From NCBI GenBank assembly GCA_963971285.1, contig OZ020250.1:12818499-12882498 (forward strand): a DNA stretch of 64,000 nt, in the 5' to 3' direction. A program made the translations under genes and the position numbers. Below are positions 43,901 through 58,258 of the stretch, piece after piece (positions within the stretch are counted from its first letter, which is position 1; each line of letters opens with the position of its first letter). The notes below the pieces were generated by a model. The model saw only the letters and a program-made list of their open reading frames with translations. It made no database searches and was not told the DNA's origin. Source of the DNA: Astropecten irregularis. Taxonomy: Eukaryota > Echinodermata > Asteroidea > Paxillosida > Astropectinidae.

Positions 43901-46900
43901 ATAGGTAAAACAAAGGATCGAGTGTCCGACGGTCAGACGGTTGACCTGGGTCCCTCCAGCTTTCTACGGCTCTGGGGTTTCAACGCCAGACACTTGGCGA
44001 AACTTCACCTACCCCGGACACTAGAGCAGGTATATAGCGGCAATATTGTCATTGGCCGAGCACTTTTCAAAAGGTATGTTCCTTAAGCTTAACAAAAATT
44101 CGCTATATAGTTTTGGCTGTTAAAAAATCCCCCAAAATAGAAGTTGGCCCTAAATGAAATAAAAGTAAAATTGATATGGCCGAATTATTTTCAAACAAAG
44201 GTTGTTAACGTTTCTATTGATATGTTGATATAAATGTTTGATTTTCCCCATAAGTGCCAGACCAACAACTGCCTAACGTCACCTGATCAGGGGACCTTCC
44301 GCCTACACGACACAGGTGTACGCAGCACAAAACACAACACAAACGAACCCAAAAACGTTTTTGTAAAAAACAAACTTTGGTTTCAGGTCTATGTCCAATT
44401 AATTTGAAATTAAAGTAAATTTGATGTGGAAACATGAAAAAATACAGAGCACGTGAATCTCGTGCCCATATACTCCTTCAAATCTCTGGTTCTCCTGATC
44501 CAGTTTACTTACGTGCTTACTGTGAAAAAAGAAACATGGAAACTTTGACCAAATATTTCAAAATGTTCTACTCACGGACACCGACTTATTGACTTGCTGA
44601 CTCAAGATCTCAACGGGTCCGAAAGTCATCTGAAGTCATCTGAAGTTTTTGTTCAACGATCAAACACCATTGCAGGAAACTTCTTCAAAATAAAGAAAGA
44701 AAAAGTAAGGACTCGGAAGCTCAATCCACATTCGGTTAATTTCCTATCTAAGAAACGGGTTGTACAAGGCTCACCCTAAAGGGTCCAAACCCAATTAAGC
44801 TGGAAAAGAAGTAGCAGAGAGAGGAGTTAAAGCAACGCACACCGTAATAGTCTTAACCAGTCAGGCCTACTGGCCGTAGGGGGTCCCCTTGTCCCTACAA
44901 TGTCCGAGTGTAGCTTACCCACGTGGCCACTGCCTTTAGGACCCACCTTTGACATTTTGGTAGAATTCCTCCGTCAAAGACAGAAGAATTCATGTTTGGT
45001 TTTTCAATTATGCTGTATGTTGAGTGAAGAGTCATTTGAGATCAATATTGCACCATTTCTGTCTTGATATTTAGTGAATGTTATAGGTAAAACAAAGGAT
45101 CGAGTGTCCGACGGTCAGACGGTTGACCTGGGTCCCTCCAGCTTTCTACGGCTCTGGGGTTTCAACGCCAGACACTTGGCGAAACTTCACCTACCCCGGA
45201 CACTAGAGAAGGTATAGCGGCAATATTGTCATTGGCCCAGCACTTTTCAAAAGGTATGTTCCTTAAGCTTAACAAAAATTCGCTAGTTTTGGCTGTTAAA
45301 AAATCCCCCAAAATAGAAGTTGGCCCTAAATGAAATAAAAGTAAAATTGATATGGCCGAATTATTTTCAAAGGTTGTTAACGTTTCTATTGTTATGTTGA
45401 TATAAATGTTTGATTTTACCCGTAAGTGCCAGACCAACAACTGCCTAACGTCACCTGATCAGGGGACCTTCCGCCTACACGACACAGGTGTACGCAGCAC
45501 AAAACACAACACAAACGAACCCAAAAACGTTTTTGTAAAAAACAAACTTTGGTTTCAGGTCTATGTCCAATTAATTTGAAATTGAAGTAAATTTGATGTG
45601 GACGAATGAAAATCTACAGAGCACGTGAATCTAGTGCCCATATACTCCTTCAAATCTCTGCTACTCCTGATCCAGTTTACTTACGTGCTTACTGTGAAAA
45701 AAGAAACGTAGAAACTTTGACCAAAGATTTCAAAATGTTCTACTCACGGACACCGACTTATTGACTTGCTGACTCAAGATCTCACCGGGTCCGAAAGTCA
45801 TCTGAAGTCATCTTAAGTTTTTGTTCAACGAACCAACACCGTTGCAGGAAACTTCTTCAAAATAAAGAAAGAAAAGTAAGGACTCGGAAGCTCAATCCAC
45901 ATTCGGTTAATTTCCTATCTAAGAAACGGGTTGTGCAAGGTTCCCCCTACTAGGGTCCAAACCCAATTAAGCTGGAGAAGAAGTAGCAGAGAGAGGAGTT
46001 AAAGCAACGCACACCGTCATAGTCTTAACCAGTCAGGCCTACTGGCCGTAGGGGGTCCCCTTGTCCCTACAATGTCCGAGTGTAGCTTACCCACGTGGCC
46101 ACTGCCTTTAGGACCCACCTTTGACATTTTGGTAGAATTCCTCCGTCAAAGACAGAAGAATTCATGTTTGGTTTTACAATTATGCTGTATGTTGAGTGAA
46201 GAGTCATTTGAGATCAATATTGCACCATTTCTGTCTCGATATTTAGTGAATGTTATAGGTAAAACAAAGGATCGAGTGTCCGACGGTCAGACGGTTGACC
46301 TGGGTCCCTCCAGCTTTCTACGGCTCTGGGGTTTCAACGCCAGACACTTGGCGAAACTTCACTTACCCAGGACACTAGAGCAGGTATAGCGGCAATATTG
46401 TCATTGGCCCAGCACTTTTCAAAAGGTATGTTCCTTAAGCTTAACCAAAATTCGCTAGTTTTGGCTGTTAAAAAATCCCCCAAAATAGAAGTTGGCCCTA
46501 AATGAAATAAAAGTAAAATTGATATGGCCGAATTATTTTCAAACAAAGGTTGTTAACGTTTCTATTGATATGTTGATATAAATGTTTGATTTTACCCGTA
46601 AGTGCCAGACCAACAACTGCCTAACGTCACCTGATCAGGGGACCTTCCGCCTACACGACACAGGTGTACGCAGCACAAAACACAACACAAACGAACCCAA
46701 AAACGTTTTTGTAAAAAACAAACTTTGGTTTCAGGTCTATGCCCAATTAATTTGAAATTGAAGTAAATTTGATGTGGAAACATGAAAAACTACAGAGCAC
46801 GTGAATCTCGTGCCCATATACTCCTTCAAATCTCTGGTTCTCCTGATCCAGTTTACTTACGTGCTTACTGTGAAAAAAGAAACATGGAAACTTTGACCAA

Positions 46901-47729
46901 AGATTTCAAAATGTTCTACTCACGGACACCGACTTATTGACTTGCTGACTCAAGATCTCAACGGGTCCGAAAGTCATCTGAAGTCATCTGAAGTTTTTGT
47001 TCAACGATTCAACACCATTGCAGGAAACTTCTTCAAAATAAAGAAAGAAAAGTAAGGACTCGGAAGCTCAATCCACATTCGGTTAATTTCCTATCTAAGA
47101 AACGGGTTGTACAAGGGTCACCCTAAAGGGTCCAAACCCAATTAAGCTGGAAAAGAAGTAGCAGAGAGAGGAGTTAAAGCAACGCACACCGTCATAGTCT
47201 TAACCAGTCAGGCCTACTGGCCGTAGGGGGTCCCCTTGTCCCTACAATGTCCGAGTGTAGCTTACCCACGTGGCCACTGCCTTTAGGACCCACCTTTGAC
47301 ATTTTGGTAGAATTCCTCCGTCAAAGACAGAAGAATTCATGTTTGGTTTTTCAATTATGCTGTATGTTGAGTGAAGAGTCATTTGAGATCAATATTGCAC
47401 CATTTCTGTCTTGATATTTAGTGAATGTTATAGGTAAAACAAAGGATCGAGTGTCCGACGGTCAGACGGTTGACCTGGGTCCCTCCAGCTTTCTACGGCT
47501 CTGGGGTTTCAACGCCAGACACTTGGCGAAACTTCACCTACCCCGGACACTAGAGCAGGTATAGCGGCAATATTGTCATTGGCCCAGCACTTTTCAAAAG
47601 GTATGTTCCTTAAGCTGAACAAAAATTCGCTAGTTTTGGCTGTTAAAAAATCCCCCAAAATAGAAGTTTGCCCTAAAACATTTTCAAACAAAGGTTGTTA
47701 ACGTTTCTATTGATATGTTGATATAAATG

Positions 47730-50700
47730 TTTGATTTTACCCGTAAGTGCCAGACCAACAACTGCCTAACGTCACCTGATCAGGGGACCTTCCGCCTACA
47801 CGACACAGGTGTACGCAGCACAAAACACAACACAAACGAACCCAAAAACGTTTTTGTAAAAAACAAACTTTGGTTTCAGGTCTATGTCCAATTAATTTGA
47901 AATTGAAGTAAATTTGATGTGGAAACATGAAAAACTACAGAGCACGTGAATCTCGTGCCCATATATACTCCTTCAAATCTCTGCTACTCCTGATCCAGTT
48001 TACTTACGTGCTTACTGTGAAAAAAAAACATGGAAACTTTGACCAAAGATTTCAAAATGTTCTACTCACTGACACCGACTTATTGACTTGCTGACTCAAG
48101 ATCTCACCGGGTCCGAAAGTCATCTGAAGTCATCTGAAGTTTTTGTTCAACGAACCAACACCGTTGCAGGAAACTACTTCAAAATAAAGAAAGAAAAGTA
48201 AGGACTCGGAAGCTCAATCCACATTCGATTAATTTCCTATCTAAGAAACGGGTTGTGCAAGGTTCCCCCTACTAGGGTCCAAACCCAATTAAGCTGGAGA
48301 AGAAGTAGCAGAGAGAGGAGTTAAAGCAACGCACACCGTCATAGTCTTAACCAGTCAGGCCTACTGGCCGTAGGGGGTCCCCTTGTCCCTACAATGTCCG
48401 AGTGTAGCTTACCCACGTGGCCACTGCCTTTAGGACCCACCTTTGACATTTTGGTAGAATTCCTCCGTCAAAGACAGAAGAATTCATGTTTGGTTTTTCA
48501 ATTATGCTGTATGTTGAGTGAAGAGTCATTTGAGATCAATATTGCACCATTTCTGTCTTGATATTTAGTGAATGTTATAGGTAAAACAAAGGATCGAGTG
48601 TCCGACGGTCAGACGGTTGACCTGGGTCCCTCCAGCTTTCTACGGCTCTGGGGTTTCAACGCCAGACACTTGGCGAAACTTCACCTACCCCGGACACTAG
48701 AGCAGGTATAGCGGCAATATTGTCATTGGCCCAGCACTTTTCAAAAGGTATGTTCCTTAAGCTGAACAAAAATTCGCTAGTTTTGGCTGTTAAAAAATCC
48801 CCCAAAATAGAAGTTTGCCCTAAAACATTTTCAAACAAAGGTTGTTAACGTTTCTATTGATATGTTGATATAAATGTTTGATTTTACCCGTAAGTGCCAG
48901 ACCAACAACTGCCTAACGTCACCTGATCAGGGGACCTTCCGCCTACACGACACAGGTGTACGCAGCACAAAACACAACACAAACGAACCCAAAAACGTTT
49001 TTGTAAAAAACAAACTTTGGTTTCAGGTCTATGTCCAATTAATTTGAAATTGAAGTAAATTTGATGTGGAAACATGAAAAACTACAGAGCACGTGAATCT
49101 CGTGCCCATATACTCCTTCAAATCTCTGCTACTCCTGATCCAGTTTACTTACGTGCTTACTGTGAAAAAAAAAACATGGAAACTTTGACCAAAGATTTCA
49201 AAATGTTCTACTCACGGACACCGACTTATTGACTTGCTGACTCAAGATCTCACCGGGTCCGAAAGTCATCTGAAGTCATCTGAAGTTTTTGTTCAACGAA
49301 CCAACACCGTTGCAGGAAACTACTTCAAAATAAAGAAAGAAAAGTAAGGACTCGGAAGCTCAATCCACATTCGATTAATTTCCTATCTAAGAAACGGGTT
49401 GTGCAAGGTTCCCCCTACTAGGGTCCAAACCCAATTAAGCTGGAGAAGAAGTAGCAGAGAGAGGAGTTAAAGCAACGCACACCGTCATAGTCTTAACCAG
49501 TCAGGCCTACTGGCCGTAGGGGGTCCCCTTGTCCCTACAATGTCCGAGTGTAGCTTACCCACGTGGCCACTGCCTTTAGGACCCACCTTTGACATTTTGG
49601 TAGAATTCCTCCGTCAAAGACAGAAGAATTCATGTTTGGTTTTTCAATTATGCTGTATGTTGAGTGAAGAGTCATTTGAGATCAATATTGCACCATTTCT
49701 GTCTTGATATTTAGTGAATGTTATAGGTAAAACAAAGGATCGAGTGTCCGACGGTCAGACGGTTGACCTGGGTCCCTCCAGCTTTCTACGGCTCTGGGGT
49801 TTCAACGCCAGACACTTGGCGAAACTTCACCTACCCCGGACACTAGAGCAGGTATAGCGGCAATATTGTCATTGGCCCAGCACTTTTCAAAAGGTATGTT
49901 CCTTAAGCTGAACAAAAATTCGCTAGTTTTGGCTGTTAAAAAATCCCCCAAAATAGAAGTTTGCCCTAAAACATTTTCAAACAAAGGTTGTTAACGTTTC
50001 TATTGATATGTTGATATAAATGTTTGATTTTACCCGTAAGTGCCAGACCAACAACTGCCTAACGTCACCTGATCAGGGGACCTTCCGCCTACACGACACA
50101 GGTGTACGCAGCACAAAACACAACACAAACGAACCCAAAAACGTTTTTGTAAAAAACAAACTTTGGTTTCAGGTCTATGTCCAATTAATTTGAAATTGAA
50201 GTAAATTTGATGTGGAAACATGAAAAACTACAGAGCACGTGAATCTCGTGCCCATATACTCCTTCAAATCTCTGCTACTCCTGATCCAGTTTACTTACGT
50301 GCTTACTGTGAAAAAAAAAACATGGAAACTTTGACCAAAGATTTCAAAATGTTCTACTCACGGACACCGACTTATTGACTTGCTGACTCAAGATCTCACC
50401 GGGTCCGAAAGTCATCTGAAGTCATCTGAAGTTTTTGTTCAACGAACCAACACCGTTGCAGGAAACTACTTCAAAATAAAGAAAGAAAAGTAAGGACTCG
50501 GAAGCTCAATCCACATTCGATTAATTTCCTATCTAAGAAACGGGTTGTGCAAGGTTCCCCCTACTAGGGTCCAAACCCAATTAAGCTGGAGAAGAAGTAG
50601 CAGAGAGAGGAGTTAAAGCAACGCACACCGTCATAGTCTTAACCAGTCAGGCCTACTGGCCGTAGGGGGTCCCCTTGTCCCTACAATGTCCGAGTGTAGC

Positions 50701-51960
50701 TTACCCACGTGGCCACTGCCTTTAGGACCCACCTTTGACATTTTGGTAGAATTCCTCCATCAAAGACAGAAGAATTCATGTTTGGTTTTTCAATTATGCT
50801 GTATGTTGAGTGAAGAGTCATTTGAGATCAATATTGCACCATTTCTGTCTTGATATTTAGTGAATGTTATAGGTAAAACAAAGGATCGAGTGTCCGACGG
50901 TCAGACGGTTGACCTGGGTCCCTCCAGCTTTCTACGGCTCTGGGGTTTCAACGCCAGACACTTGGCGAAACTTCACCTACCCCGGACACTAGAGCAGGTA
51001 TAGCGGCAATATTGTCATTGGCCCAGCACTTTTCAAAAGGTATGTTCCTTAAGCTGAACAAAAATTCGCTAGTTTTGGCTGTTAAAAAATCCCCCAAAAT
51101 AGAAGTTTGCCCTAAAACATTTTCAAACAAAGGTTGTTAACGTTTCTATTGATATGTTGATATAAATGTTTGATTTTACCCGTAAGTGCCAGACCAACAA
51201 CTGCCTAACGTCACCTGATCAGGGGACCTTCCGCCTACACGACACAGGTGTACGCAGCACAAAACACAACACAAACGAACCCAAAAACGTTTTTGTAAAA
51301 AACAAACTTTGGTTTCAGGTCTATGTCCAATTAATTTGAAATTGAAGTAAATTTGATGTGGAAACATGAAAAACTACAGAGCACGTGAATCTCGTGCCCA
51401 TATACTCCTTCAAATCTCTGCTACTCCTGATCCAGTTTACTTACGTGCTTACTGTGAAAAAAAAAACATGGAAACTTTGACCAAAGATTTCAAAATGTTC
51501 TACTCACGGACACCGACTTATTGACTTGCTGACTCAAGATCTCACCGGGTCCGAAAGTCATCTGAAGTCATCTGAAGTTTTTGTTCAACGAACCAACACC
51601 GTTGCAGGAAACTACTTCAAAATAAAGAAAGAAAAGTAAGGACTCGGAAGCTCAATCCACATTCGATTAATTTCCTATCTAAGAAACGGGTTGTGCAAGG
51701 TTCCCCCTACTAGGGTCCAAACCCAATTAAGCTGGAGAAGAAGTAGCAGAGAGAGGAGTTAAAGCAACGCACACCGTCATAGTCTTAACCAGTCAGGCCT
51801 ACTGGCCGTAGGGGGTCCCCTTGTCCCTACAATGTCCGAGTGTAGCTTACCCACGTGGCCACTGCCTTTAGGACCCACCTTTGACATTTTGGTAGAATTC
51901 CTCCGTCAAAGACAGAAGAATTCATGTTTGGTTTTTCAATTATGCTGTATGTTGAGTGAA
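47730..51960. repeat. Block of near-identical 1146-bp monomers
   Basis: Four consecutive periods of 1145-1147 bp differ by only a few bases. They carry AAGTTTGCCCTAAAACATTT in place of the roughly 28-bp longer GTTGGCCCTAAATGAAATAAA version of the left units. Confidence 0.9.
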
Positions 51961-54900
51961 GAGTCATTTGAGATCAATATTGCACCATTTCTGTCTTAAT
52001 AATTTTATAGTGAGTGTTATAGGTAAAACAAAGGATCGAGTGTCCGACGGTCAGACGGTTGACCTGGGTCCCTCCAGCTTTCTACGGCTCTGGGGTTTCA
52101 ACGCCAGACACTTGGCGAAACTTCACCTACCCCGGACACTAGAGCAGGTATAGCGGCAATATTGTCATTGGCCGAGCACTTTTCAAAAGGTATGTTCCTT
52201 AAGCTGAACAAAAATTCGCTAGTTTTGGCTGTTAAAAAATCCCCCAAAATAGAAGTTTGCCCTAAAACATTTTCAAACAAAGGTTGTTAACGTTTCTATT
52301 GATGTGGAAACATGAAAAACTACAGAGCACGTGAATCTCGTGCCCATATACTCCTTCAAATCTCTGCTACTCCTGATCCAGTTTACTTACGTGCTTACTG
52401 TGAAAAAAAAAACATGGAAACTTTGACCAAAGATTTCAAAATGTTCTACTCATGTTTTTTTTTTGAACAAAAATTCGCTAGTTTTGGCTGTTAAAAAATC
52501 CCCCAAAATAGAAGTTTGCCCTAAAACATTTTCAAACAAAGGTTGTTAACGTTTCTATTGATGTGGAAACATCAAATTCGCTAGTTTTGGCTGTTAAAAA
52601 ATCCCCCAAAATAGAAGTTTGCCCTAAAACATTTTCAAACAAAGGTTGTTAACGTTTCTATTGATATGTTGATATAAATGTTTGATTTTACCCGTAAGTG
52701 CCAGACCAACAACTGCCTAACGTCACCTGATCAGGGGACCTTCCGCCTACACGACACAGGTGTACGCAGCACAAAACACAACACAAACGAACCCAAAAAC
52801 GTTTTTGTAAAAAACAAACTTTGGTTTCAGGTCTATGTCCAATTAATTTGAAATTGAAGTAAATTTGATGTGGAAACATGAAAAACTACAGAGCACGTGA
52901 ATCTCGTGCCCATATACTCCTTCAAATCTCTGCTACTCCTGATCCAGTTTACTTACGTGCTTACTGTGAAAAAAAAAACATGGAAACTTTGACCAAAGAT
53001 TTCAAAATGTTCTACTCACGGACACCGACTTATTGACTTGCTGACTCAAGATCTCACCGGGACCGAAAGTCATCTGAAGTCATCTGAAGTTTTTGTTCAA
53101 CGAACCAACACCGTTGCAGGAAACTACTTCAAAATAAAGAAAGAAAAGTAAGGACTCGGAAGCTCAATCCACATTCGATTAATTTCCTATCTAAGAAACG
53201 GGTTGTGCAAGGTTCCCCCTACTAGGGTCCAAACCCAATTAAGCTGGAGAAGAAGTAGCAGAGAGAGGAGTTAAAGCAACGCACACCGTCATAGTCTTAA
53301 CCAGTCAGGCCTACTGGCCGTAGGGGGTCCCCTTGTCCCTACAATGTCCGAGTGTAGCTTACCCACGTGGCCACTGCCTTTAGGACCCACCTTTGACATT
53401 TTGGTAGAATTCCTCCGTCAAAGACAGAAGAATTCATGTTTGGTTTTTCAATTATGCTGTATGTTGAGTGAAGAGTCATTTGAGATCAATATTGCACCAT
53501 TTCTGTCTTAATAATTTTATAGTGAGTGTTATAGGTAAAACAAAGGATCGAGTGTCCGACGGTCAGACGGTTGACCTGGGTCCCTCCAGCTTTCTACGGC
53601 TCTGGGGTTTCAACGCCAGACACTTGGCGAAACTTCACCTACCCCGGACACTAGAGCAGGTATAGCGGCAATATTGTCATTGGCCGAGCACTTTTCAAAA
53701 GGTATGTTCCTTAAGCTGAACAAAAATTCGCTAGTTTTGGCTGTTAAAAAATCCCCCAAAATAGAAGTTTGCCCTAAAACATTTTCAAACAAAGGTTGTT
53801 AACGTTTCTATTGATGTGGAAACATGAAAAACTACAGAGCACGTGAATCTCGTGCCCATATACTCCTTCAAATCTCTGCTACTCCTGATCCAGTTTACTT
53901 ACGTGCTTACTGTGAAAAAAAAAACATGGAAACTTTGACCAAAGATTTCAAAATGTTCTACTCATGTTTTTTTTTTGAACAAAAATTCGCTAGTTTTGGC
54001 TGTTAAAAAATCCCCCAAAATAGAAGTTTGCCCTAAAACATTTTCAAACAAAGGTTGTTAACGTTTCTATTGATGTGGAAACATCAAATTCGCTAGTTTT
54101 GGCTGTTAAAAAATCCCCCAAAATAGAAGTTTGCCCTAAAACATTTTCAAACAAAGGTTGTTAACGTTTCTATTGATATGTTGATATAAATGTTTGATTT
54201 TACCCGTAAGTGCCAGACCAACAACTGCCTAACGTCACCTGATCAGGGGACCTTCCGCCTACACGACACAGGTGTACGCAGCACAAAACACAACACAAAC
54301 GAACCCAAAAACGTTTTTGTAAAAAACAAACTTTGGTTTCAGGTCTATGTCCAATTAATTTGAAATTGAAGTAAATTTGATGTGGAAACATGAAAAAATA
54401 CAGAGCACGTGAATCTCGTGCCCATATACTCCTTCAAATCTCTGTACTCCTGATCCAGTTTACTTACGTGCTTACTGTGAAAAAAAAAACATGGAAACTT
54501 TGACCAAAGATTTCAAAATGTTCTACTCACGGACACCGACTTATTGACTTGCTGACTCAAGATCTCACCGGGTCCGAAAGTCATCTGAAGTCATCTGAAG
54601 TTTTTGTTCAACGAACCAACACCGTTGCAGGAAACTACTTCAAAATAAAGAAAGAAAAGTAAGGACTCGGAAGCTCAATCCACATTCGATTAATTTCCTA
54701 TCTAAGAAACGGGTTGTGCAAGGTTCCCCCTACTAGGGTCCAAACCCAATTAAGCTGGAGAAGAAGTAGCAGAGAGAGGAGTTAAAGCAACGCACACCGT
54801 CATAGTCTTAACCAGTCAGGCCTACTGGCCGTAGGGGGTCCCCTTGTCCCTACAATGTCCGAGTGTAGCTTACCCACGTGGCCACTGCCTTTAGGACCCA

Positions 54901-57112
54901 CCTTTGACATTTTGGTAGAATTCCTCCGTCAAAGACAGAAGAATTCATGTTTGGTTTTTCAATTATGCTGTATGTTGAGTGAAGAGTCATTTGAGATCAA
55001 TATTGCACCATTTCTGTCTTAATAATTTTATAGTGAGTGTTATAGGTAAAACAAAGGATCGAGTGTCCGACGGTCAGACGGTTGACCTGGGTCCCTCCAG
55101 CTTTCTACGGCTCTGGGGTTTCAACGCCAGACACTTGGCGAAACTTCACCTACCCCGGACACTAGAGCAGGTATAGCGGCAATATTGTCATTGGCCGAGC
55201 ACTTTTCAAAAGGTATGTTCCTTAAGCTGAACAAAAATTCGCTAGTTTTGGCTGTTAAAAAATCCCCCAAAATAGAAGTTTGCCCTAAAACATTTTCAAA
55301 CAAAGGTTGTTAACGTTTCTATTGATGTGGAAACATGAAAAACTACAGAGCACGTGAATCTCGTGCCCATATACTCCTTCAAATCTCTGCTACTCCTGAT
55401 CCAGTTTACTTACGTGCTTACTGTGAAAAAAAAAACATGGAAACTTTGACCAAAGATTTCAAAATGTTCTACTCATGTTTTTTTTTTGAACAAAAATTCG
55501 CTAGTTTTGGCTGTTAAAAAATCCCCCAAAATAGAAGTTTGCCCTAAAACATTTTCAAACAAAGGTTGTTAACGTTTCTATTGATATGTTGATATAAATG
55601 TTTGATTTTACCCGTAAGTGCCAGACCAACAACTGCCTAACGTCACCTGATCAGGGGACCTTCCGCCTACACGACACAGGTGTACGCAGCACAAAACACA
55701 ACACAAACGAACCCAAAAACGTTTTTGTAAAAAACAAACTTTGGTTTCAGGTCTATGTCCAATTAATTTGAAATTGAAGTAAATTTGATGTGGAAACATG
55801 AAAAAATACAGAGCACGTCAATCTCGTGCCCATATACTCCTTCAAATCTCTGTACTCCTGATCCAGTTTACTTACGTGCTTACTGTGAAAAAAAAAACAT
55901 GGAAACTTTGACCAAAGATTTCAAAATGTTCTACTCACGGACACCGACTTATTGACTTGCTGACTCAAGATCTCACCGGGTCCGAAAGTCATCTGAAGTC
56001 ATCTGAAGTTTTTGTTCAACGAACCAACACCGTTGCAGGAAACTACTTCAAAATAAAGAAAGAAAAGTAAGGACTCGGAAGCTCAATCCACATTCGATTA
56101 ATTTCCTATCTAAGAAACGGGTTGTGCAAGGTTCCCCCTACTAGGGTCCAAACCCAATTAAGCTGGAGAAGAAGTAGCAGAGAGAGGAGTTAAAGCAACG
56201 CACACCGTCATAGTCTTAACCAGTCAGGCCTACTGGTCGTAGGGGGTCCCCTTGTCCCTACAATGTCCGAGTGTAGCTTACCCACGTGGCCACTGCCTTT
56301 AGGACCCACCTTTGACATTTTGGTAGAATTCCTCCGTCAAAGACAGAAGAATTCATGTTTGGTTTCTCAATTATGCTGTATGTTGAGTGAAGAGTCATTT
56401 GAGATCAATATTGCACCATTTCTGTCTTAATAATTTTATAGTGAGTGTTATAGGTAAAACAAAGGATCGAGTGTCCGACGGTCAGACGGTTGACCTGGGT
56501 CCCTCCAGCTTTCTACGGCTCTGGGGTTTCAACGCCAGACACTTGGCGAAACTTCACCTACCCCGGACACTAGAGCAGGTATAGCGGCAATATTGTCATT
56601 GGCCGAGCACTTTTCAAAAGGTATGTTCCTTAAGCTGAACAAAAATTCGCTAGTTTTGGCTGTTAAAAAATCCCCCAAAATAGAAGTTTGCCCTAAAACA
56701 TTTTCAAACAAAGGTTGTTAACGTTTCTATTGATGTGGAAACATGAAAAACTACAGAGCACGTGAATCTCGTGCCCATATACTCCTTCAAATCTCTGCTA
56801 CTCCTGATCCAGTTTACTTACGTGCTTACTGTGAAAAAAAAAACATGGAAACTTTGACCAAAGATTTCAAAATGTTCTACTCATGTTTTTTTTTTGAACA
56901 AAAATTCGCTAGTTTTGGCTGTTAAAAAATCCCCCAAAATAGAAGTTTGCCCTAAAACATTTTCAAACAAAGGTTGTTAACGTTTCTATTGATGTGGAAA
57001 CATCAAATTCGCTAGTTTTGGCTGTTAAAAAATCCCCCAAAATAGAAGTTTGCCCTAAAACATTTTCAAACAAAGGTTGTTAACGTTTCTATTGATATGT
57101 TGATATAAATGT
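51956..57112. repeat. 1512/1408-bp rearranged higher-order units
   Basis: Each unit is the 1146-bp monomer plus about 366 bp: a partial second copy running from GATGTGGAAACATGAAAAAC to TTCTACTCA, joined through a T-run to GAACAAAAATTCGCTAG, plus a roughly 106-bp duplicate ending GATGTGGAAACATCAAATTC. The 1408-bp unit (54193-55601) lacks one 106-bp duplicate. Confidence 0.88.
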
Positions 57113-58258
57113 TTGATTTTACCCGTAAGTGCCAGACCAACAACTGCCTAACGTCACCTGATCAGGGGACCTTCCGCCTACACGACACAGGTGTACGCAG
57201 CACAAAACACAACACAAACGAACCCAAAAACGTTTTTGTAAAAAACAAACTTTGGTTTCAGGTCTATGTCCAATTAATTTGAAATTGAAGTAAATTTGAT
57301 GTGGAAACATGAAAAAATACAGAGCACGTGAATCTCGTGCACATATATACTCCTTCAAATCTCTGCTACTCCTGATCCAGTTTACTTACGTGCTTACTGT
57401 GAAAAAAAAACATGGAAACTTTGACCAAAGATTTCAAAATGTTCTACTCACGGACACCGACTTATTGACTTGCTGACTCAAGATCTCACCGGGTCCGAAA
57501 GTCATCTGAAGTCATCTGAAGTTTTTGTTCAACGAACCAACACCGTTGCAGGAAACTACTTCAAAATAAAGAAAGAAAAGTAAGGACTCGGAAGCTCAAT
57601 CCACATTCGATTAATTTCCTATCTAAGAAACGGGTTGTGCAAGGTTCCCCCTACTAGGGTCCAAACCCAATTAAGCTGGAGAAGAAGTAGCAGAGAGAGG
57701 AGTTAAAGCAACGCACACCGTCATAGTCTTAACCAGTCAGGCCTACTGGCCGTAGGGGGTCCCCTTGTCCCTACAATGTCCGAGTGTAGCTTACCCACGT
57801 GGCCACTGCCTTTAGGACCCACCTTTGACATTTTGGTAGAATTCCTCCGTCAAAGACAGAAGAATTCATGTTTGGTTTTTCAATTATGCTGTATGTTGAG
57901 TGAAGAGTCATTTGAGATCAATATTGCACCATTTCTGTCTTGATATTTAGTGAATGTTATAGGTAAAACAAAGGATCGAGTGTCCGACGGTCAGACGGTT
58001 GACCTGGGTCCCTCCAGCTTTCTACGGCTCTGGGGTTTCAACGCCAGACACTTGGCGAAACTTCACCTACCCCGGACACTAGAGCAGGTATAGCGGCAAT
58101 ATTGTCATTGGCCCAGCACTTTTCAAAAGGTATGTTCCTTAAGCTGAACAAAAATTCGCTAGTTTTGGCTGTTAAAAAATCCCCCAAAATAGAAGTTTGC
58201 CCTAAAACATTTTCAAACAAAGGTTGTTAACGTTTCTATTGATATGTTGATATAAATG

